Positions 5,414-8,643 of a stretch of 8,643 nt of DNA are shown here, piece after piece; positions within the stretch are counted from its first letter, which is position 1, and the number at the start of each line of letters is the position of its first letter. The stretch covers positions 1-8,643 of the forward strand of contig DASTSM010000173.1 in assembly GCA_035760685.1 (NCBI GenBank), read 5' to 3'. Under the pieces are notes generated by a model, which did no database searches, was not told where the DNA came from, and was given only the letters and a program-made list of their open reading frames with translations. The DNA is from ZC4RG20 sp035760685. GTDB lineage: Bacteria; Pseudomonadota; Gammaproteobacteria; Steroidobacterales; Rariloculaceae. A program made the translations under genes and the position numbers.

Positions 5414-6442
5414 ATGACATCGAAGCGGATCTTCACGTACAAGGACGCCGGCGTCGACATCGAGGCGGGCGACGAGCTCGTCGAGCGCATCAAGGGATCC
5501 GTCGCGCGCACGCAGCGCCCGGAGGTCATCGGCGGCCTCGGCGGCTTCGGCGGACTCTTCAGGGTCCCGGCGGGCTTCAAGGAGCCGGTCCTCGTCGCCG
5601 GGACGGACGGGGTCGGAACCAAGATCAAGCTCGCCATCGAGCACGACGCTCACGACGACATCGGCATCGACCTCGTCGCGATGTGCGCGAACGACGTCGT
5701 CGTTCAGGGCGCGGAGCCGCTCTTCTTTCTCGACTACTACGCGACGCCGCGCCTCCGCGTGGACGTCGCGGAGCGCGTCGTCAAGGGAATCGCGCGCGGG
5801 TGCGAGCTCGCGGGCTGCACGCTGCTCGGCGGCGAAACGGCCGAGCACCCGGGCGCGGAAGGCGCGGACGAGTACGACCTCGCGGGCTTTTGCGTCGGCA
5901 TCGTCGAGCGCGAGCGCATCGTCGACGGCAGCTCGATCGCGGCCGGCGACGCGGTCATCGGCCTCGCCTCGTCGGGGCCGCATTCGAACGGCTTCTCGCT
6001 GATCCGGCGCGTGCTCGAGAGCCGCCCGGACGCGCGCGACGCCGCGCCCGGCGGCCGGCCCCTCGTCGAGCAGCTGCTCGCGCCGACGAGAATCTACGTG
6101 CGGCCGTTGCTCCAGCTGCTCCGCGAGATGCCCGTCAAAGGCATCGCGCACATCACGGGCGGCGGCTTGCTCGAGAACGTGCCGCGCATCCTGCCGGCCG
6201 GGCTCGGCGTCGAGCTCGCGGCGTCGAGCTGGCCGCGCCAGCCGGTGTTCGAGTGGCTCGCGGCGGCCGGCATCGAGCCGGAGGAGATGTATCGCACCTT
6301 CAACTGCGGCGTCGGTATGATCGTCGTGACGGCGCCGGATCACGCCGACGCCGCCGTGCGCCGGCTCGAATCGTCCGGCGAGCGCGCCTACCGAATCGGT
6401 GCGGTCGTGCGCGACGCCGCGGGCAGGGTCCATATTCGTTGA
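5414..6442 (+). CDS. purM: Phosphoribosylformylglycinamidine cyclo-ligase (AIR synthetase)
   Basis: A 342-residue enzyme of de novo purine synthesis that closes the imidazole ring, turning FGAM and ATP into AIR. Family landmarks run in order: YKDAGVDIEAGDELVERIK (9-27), GGFGGLFR (43-50), VAGTDGVGTKIKLA (61-74), CANDVVVQGAEPLFFLDYY (91-109), GGETAEHPG (139-147; other members often have Met for His), YDLAGFCVG (154-162), SSGPHSNGFSLIR (186-198) and HITGGGLLENVPR (246-258). I place the start at ATG 5414, because MTSKRIFTYKDAG matches the usual family N-terminus; ATG 5393 would add seven residues (MPHSPHS). Neither has a visible Shine-Dalgarno sequence. The stop overlaps the TTG start of purN, so the two steps of the pathway are coupled. 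Confidence 0.95.
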   Translation: MTSKRIFTYKDAGVDIEAGDELVERIKGSVARTQRPEVIGGLGGFGGLFRVPAGFKEPVLVAGTDGVGTKIKLAIEHDAHDDIGIDLVAMCANDVVVQGAEPLFFLDYYATPRLRVDVAERVVKGIARGCELAGCTLLGGETAEHPGAEGADEYDLAGFCVGIVERERIVDGSSIAAGDAVIGLASSGPHSNGFSLIRRVLESRPDARDAAPGGRPLVEQLLAPTRIYVRPLLQLLREMPVKGIAHITGGGLLENVPRILPAGLGVELAASSWPRQPVFEWLAAAGIEPEEMYRTFNCGVGMIVVTAPDHADAAVRRLESSGERAYRIGAVVRDAAGRVHIR

Positions 6443-7098
6443 GCGGCTCGACGCCCCCGCGCATCGTCGTCCTCGCGTCGGGCGAAGGAACGAACCTTCA
6501 GGCGCTCATCGACGCCGAGAGCGAAGGCGGCGCCGATGCCCCCCGCGTCGCGGCGGTCTTCAGCGACCGCGCGGAGGCGCGCGCGCTCGACCGGGCCCGC
6601 GCCGCGGGCATCGCGGCCCACTTCATCGGCAGAGCCGAATTCGCGAGCCGCGCGGCTTACGAGGACGCGCTCGCGCGCGCCATCGAGGCCGAGCGTCCGG
6701 ACGCCGTCGTCCTCGCCGGCTTCATGCGGGTGCTCGGCCCCGCGTTCGTGCGCCGCTTCGCGGGCCGCATGATCAACTTGCACCCTTCCCTGCTGCCTAA
6801 GTATCCGGGTCTCGACACGCACGCGCGGGTCCTCGCGGCCGGCGACGAGCTCCACGGCGCGACGGTGCATTTCGTCACCGACGAGCTCGATGCCGGCCCG
6901 CCGATATTGCAGTATCGTATGCGCGTGCGGCGCGGCGAGCCCATCGAGTCGCTCATCGCGCGCGTGCACGCGGGCGAGCACGTGATCCTGCCGCGCGCGG
7001 CGGGCTGGCTCGCAACGGGACGAGTCGAGCTGCGCGAGGGCTCGGCCTGGCTCGACGGCCGGCGCCTGTCGGCGCCGATCGTCGTGGAGGAGGAATGA
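6439..7098 (+). CDS. purN: Phosphoribosylglycinamide formyltransferase (GAR transformylase)
   Basis: A 219-residue enzyme that formylates GAR to FGAR with 10-formyl-tetrahydrofolate, two steps before PurM in purine synthesis. ASGEGTNLQAL (13-23) is the phosphate-binding loop (many homologues have SGNGSNLQA). AGFMRVLGPAFV (93-104) and MINLHPSLLPKYPG (111-124) carry the catalytic Asn113 and His115, and VTDELDAGP (146-154) carries the catalytic Asp151. The only sensible start is TTG at 6439, which overlaps the purM stop (TTGA); the next residues, SGSTPPRIVVLASG, give the expected short N-terminus. The C-terminal extension is normal. Its own stop overlaps the next start (ATGA), making a tightly coupled purM-purN-DUF3108 unit. 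Pairing of purM and purN is common in gammaproteobacteria. Confidence 0.95.
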   Translation: MSGSTPPRIVVLASGEGTNLQALIDAESEGGADAPRVAAVFSDRAEARALDRARAAGIAAHFIGRAEFASRAAYEDALARAIEAERPDAVVLAGFMRVLGPAFVRRFAGRMINLHPSLLPKYPGLDTHARVLAAGDELHGATVHFVTDELDAGPPILQYRMRVRRGEPIESLIARVHAGEHVILPRAAGWLATGRVELREGSAWLDGRRLSAPIVVEEE

Positions 7099-7889
7099 TG
7101 GCAGCGAAGAAGTCGGCCCGGCGGCCGGCTGTCGCCGGAGCAACGGCCGGGTTCGGGGCGGCGGCAGCTGCCGCGGCTGTGCTCGCGCTCGTCGCGCTGC
7201 CCGCGTCCGCGGCCGAGCGGACGGTCCCGACGTTCGACGCGCACTACGTGGTCGAGTACAAGGGCCACAAGGTCGGCAAGATGGACATGTCCGTCCACTA
7301 CGACGAGAAGCGCCAGCGCTACCGCTTCGTGTCGCGCACGCAAGCCTCCGGCGTGCTCAAGGTCGTGCGCCCGAAGGCGACGGTGCAGACGACGGACTTC
7401 GTGCTACACGACGGCGAGATCAGGCCGCTCGAGTTCTGGCTCGACGACGGCACGCGCAAGGGCGAGGACGACCGGCACATCGTCTTCGACTGGGACCACG
7501 GAACGGCGATCGTCACGCGGGACGATCGAATGTCGGAGCTTCCCCTCGAGCCCGACATGCTCGACGGCGGGACGATTCTCGTCGCTCTGATGCTCGACCT
7601 CGAGCGCGCGGTGGCGCCGGGCCCCTACAAATACACGGACGGCGACGCGCCGAGCTCGTACGAGTACACGCCGACCGGCACCGAGAAGCTCGACGTCGAG
7701 GCGGGCACGTTCGAGGCGGCCGTGATCAAGCAGCACCACGAAGGATCGTCACGGCACACCGTGTTCTGGGCCGTGCCGAAGCTTCGCTTCCTGCCCGCGA
7801 AGATCGCGCAGTACAAGAACGACGAGCTGCTGACGGCGATGACGCTCGATTCGGTCGAGGGGCTCGAACCCAAAGCGGCACCGCATTAG
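7095..7889 (+). CDS. Secreted DUF3108 family protein
   Basis: A 264-residue protein of unknown function with a signal peptide (KKSARR n-region, Ala-rich core about 13-35, likely cut near ALPASA-A, residues 39-40). The mature part opens with VPTFDAHYVVEYKGHKVGKMDMSVHYDE, the usual beginning of DUF3108 proteins, followed by beta-rich sequence; the family is thought to be periplasmic or envelope-associated. It is encoded directly after purN, as in related genomes, and no role in purine synthesis is implied. The start ATG at 7095 (or the adjacent ATG at 7098) is preceded by an excellent GGAGGAGGA, much stronger than the sites of purM or purN, so it may be translated at a higher rate. It is convergent with dcd, 100 nt away. 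Confidence 0.88.
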   Translation: MMAAKKSARRPAVAGATAGFGAAAAAAAVLALVALPASAAERTVPTFDAHYVVEYKGHKVGKMDMSVHYDEKRQRYRFVSRTQASGVLKVVRPKATVQTTDFVLHDGEIRPLEFWLDDGTRKGEDDRHIVFDWDHGTAIVTRDDRMSELPLEPDMLDGGTILVALMLDLERAVAPGPYKYTDGDAPSSYEYTPTGTEKLDVEAGTFEAAVIKQHHEGSSRHTVFWAVPKLRFLPAKIAQYKNDELLTAMTLDSVEGLEPKAAPH

Positions 7890-7989
7890 ACGCCCACGCG
7901 CTTAGGGTGCGCATTTCTCAGCCCTGACCGAGTCCGTCCTTCGTCCCTCAAGGACTGCGGGGGAAGCCCGGAAGCGACTCTCCACGAGA

Positions 7990-8643
7990 TCACGCTTTCG
8001 GCAACGTCACGCCGCGCTGTCCCATGTACTTTCCTGCCCGGTCCTTGTACGACGTCTCGCAGACCTCGTCGGACTCTAGAAACAGCATCTGGGCCACGCC
8101 CTCGTTCGCGTAGATTCTCGCGGGTAACGGCGTCGTGTTTGAGAACTCGAGCGTGACGTGCCCCTCCCACTCGGGCTCCAATGGGGTTACGTTGACGATG
8201 ATCCCGCAATTCGAGACGAAGACGCCGGCTTCGAGGGCGAAATTGCCTGCCTCCGGCACCGTGAGGCAATAGACGTCGTGATCGCCGGGCAGCTCGCGGA
8301 CGGACGCGATCTTGTGGTTGCGTCCGGCTCCCTTATAGCTCGCAATGACTTCCGGAAACCGGCGAAAGACCGTGCGGTCACACCCGAGGATTTGCTCCGC
8401 CGCAACCATTCGCACGATGTTCCAAGGCCGATTGTTCCGTCGATCGTGATCCGAATGATGCCGATGTTGACCGACCCCGTACGTGTATACGCCGTGGCGA
8501 AGATTCCACTCGTCCGCGAGCCGATGCGTAGGGTAAAGATGTCCATTGATCGGCTGATAGACCCTCTCATAGCCGCGGAAGAGGTCCCGATAGAGAGGCA
8601 TCAGAGAATCGCCAGGGCGAAGGTCGCCGGCCGGCGCCGTCGT
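7990..8643 (-). CDS. dcd: dCTP deaminase C-terminal part interrupted by an intein (partial, runs off the window)
   Basis: dCTP deaminase converts dCTP to dUTP, feeding dTMP synthesis. The last 72 codons (7990-8208) are a clear Dcd C-terminus of the Pseudomonas-like subfamily: CGIIVNVTPLEPEWEGHV, LEFSNTT with the catalytic Glu (21st residue of this part), YANEGVAQMLFL, SYKDRAGKY and the ending RGVTLPKA. Upstream of the Cys codon (8206-8208) the open frame continues to the window edge, but the sequence is no longer Dcd; it is intein (see separate entry). In uninterrupted relatives the Cys is preceded by GKSTYAR, so the insertion falls inside the active-site motif. The ATG at 8601 is internal and not a start, since the frame is open through 8643. 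The dcd N-terminus must lie beyond the window. There are no internal stops or frameshifts in the visible part. Confidence 0.93.
   Translation of the reverse strand, partial: TTAPAGDLRPGDSLMPLYRDLFRGYERVYQPINGHLYPTHRLADEWNLRHGVYTYGVGQHRHHSDHDRRNNRPWNIVRMVAAEQILGCDRTVFRRFPEVIASYKGAGRNHKIASVRELPGDHDVYCLTVPEAGNFALEAGVFVSNCGIIVNVTPLEPEWEGHVTLEFSNTTPLPARIYANEGVAQMLFLESDEVCETSYKDRAGKYMGQRGVTLPKA
8209..8643 (-). mobile_element. Intein with HNH-type homing endonuclease region, inserted in dcd (C-terminal 145 residues visible)
   Basis: Inteins excise themselves from the host protein and join the flanking parts. The visible part reads, in order: DLRPGDSLMPLY at the left, typical of the end of an intein N-terminal Hint half before an endonuclease insertion; an HNH-like region (8407-8571); NHKIASVREL (from 8319), the usual re-entry into the Hint fold; block F, VYCLTVPEAGNFAL (8274-8233); and block G, GVFVSN, ending in Asn (8209-8211), followed by Cys as the +1 residue. 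The ending NFALEAGVFVSN-C resembles the Npu DnaE split intein, which also has Ser rather than His before the terminal Asn. The block F position usually held by Asp is Cys here. Block A with the N-terminal nucleophile is outside the window, so splicing competence cannot be confirmed. GC content is about 61% by hand count. Confidence 0.92.
8407..8571 (-). other. HNH homing-endonuclease-like domain inside the dcd intein
   Basis: The region YERVYQP...THRLADEW is followed by HHSDHDRRNNRPWNIVRM (8460-8407), the His-His-x-Asp and Asn-Asn-x-Pro-x-Asn pattern of HNH endonucleases found in bacterial inteins. In active relatives a His-rich helix such as EHxxxH normally follows. Here the corresponding residues read AEQILGC, so the last metal-binding His appears to be missing. 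Only a short linker then leads to the splicing domain. The domain may be decaying and no longer able to cut DNA; this is inference from motif comparison by memory. Confidence 0.75.

Noticed and set aside
3615..5420. A 601-codon minus-strand frame upstream of the phosphatidyltransferase, and similar long Arg-rich frames (for example 5683-7098 plus, 1613-2647 minus, 3579-4391 plus)
   Set aside because: The real protein starts at ATG 4172. The remaining sequence is a frame-shifted reading of DUF2066. The other long frames are likewise shadows of recognised genes with Arg/Ala-rich, motif-free translations.
4169..6433. A 754-codon minus-strand open frame covering DUF2066 and the antisense of purM
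   Set aside because: Only the 3' part (from about 5263) has family sequence and a signal peptide. The rest is the low-complexity Arg/Ala/Asp mirror of purM, a common artefact at this GC content.
7936..7955. Hairpin GTCCTT / AAGGAC with an 8-nt loop between DUF3108 and dcd, as a terminator
   Set aside because: The stem is only 6 bp and no T run follows on either strand, so an intrinsic terminator cannot be supported. Nothing else is seen in the 100-nt gap.
8187..8570. A 127-codon frame overlapping the intein in another phase, considered as evidence for a frameshifted endonuclease
   Set aside because: Its translation has no HNH or Hint pattern, while the main frame keeps both HNH and splicing motifs without interruption.
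8601..8601. ATG at 8601 as the start of a short free-standing gene
   Set aside because: The frame is open from 8601 to the window edge with intein sequence (DLRPGDSL) that continues into it, so this Met is internal.

Overview
The window is a high-GC (about 70% in most genes by eye), densely packed bacterial chromosome segment. Protein families and gene order point to a gammaproteobacterium. The neighbourhood arsC-like / wrbA / DUF2069 / hda / CDP-alcohol phosphatidyltransferase / DUF2066 / purM / purN / DUF3108 is, as I recall it, a conserved gammaproteobacterial block, with a similar order in Pseudomonas and Xanthomonas relatives. I cannot name the genus.

Layout, left to right. (1) 1-668, plus strand: the last 25 codons of an unidentified gene (possibly proS) overlap a small secreted lytic transglycosylase. 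(2) 669-800: a convergent intergenic gap that holds three copies of one 21-nt near-perfect palindrome. (3) 801-1397, minus strand: a lipoprotein (DUF4398-like) followed by acylphosphatase. (4) 1599-2890, plus strand: an ArsC/YfgD-type reductase, WrbA-type quinone oxidoreductase and a DUF2069 membrane protein. (5) 2819-5263, minus strand: DUF2066 secreted protein, CDP-alcohol phosphatidyltransferase and Hda, transcribed in that order; hda overlaps the end of the DUF2069 gene by 72 bp tail to tail. (6) 5414-7889, plus strand: purM, purN and a DUF3108 secreted protein, each pair joined by a 4-nt stop/start overlap. A likely divergent promoter region lies between DUF2066 and purM. (7) 7990-8643, minus strand: the 3' part of dcd (dCTP deaminase), running off the window edge.

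The main find is in dcd. The last 72 codons are an ordinary dCTP deaminase C-terminus, but directly upstream, in the same open frame, lie at least 145 codons of an intein. These carry intein C-terminal splicing blocks ending in Asn before a Cys, and an HNH-type homing-endonuclease-like region. Family alignment from memory puts the insertion inside the active-site motif, between the catalytic Ser/Arg side and the catalytic Glu side of the enzyme. The intein's N-terminal splice block and the dcd N-terminus lie beyond the window.

Functionally the rest is housekeeping: purine synthesis (purM, purN), control of DnaA-ATP (hda), phospholipid synthesis, cell-wall turnover and several conserved envelope proteins of unknown function. 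dcd adds pyrimidine deoxynucleotide supply. Apart from the palindrome cluster and the intein I see no mobile elements, no RNA genes and no CRISPR.
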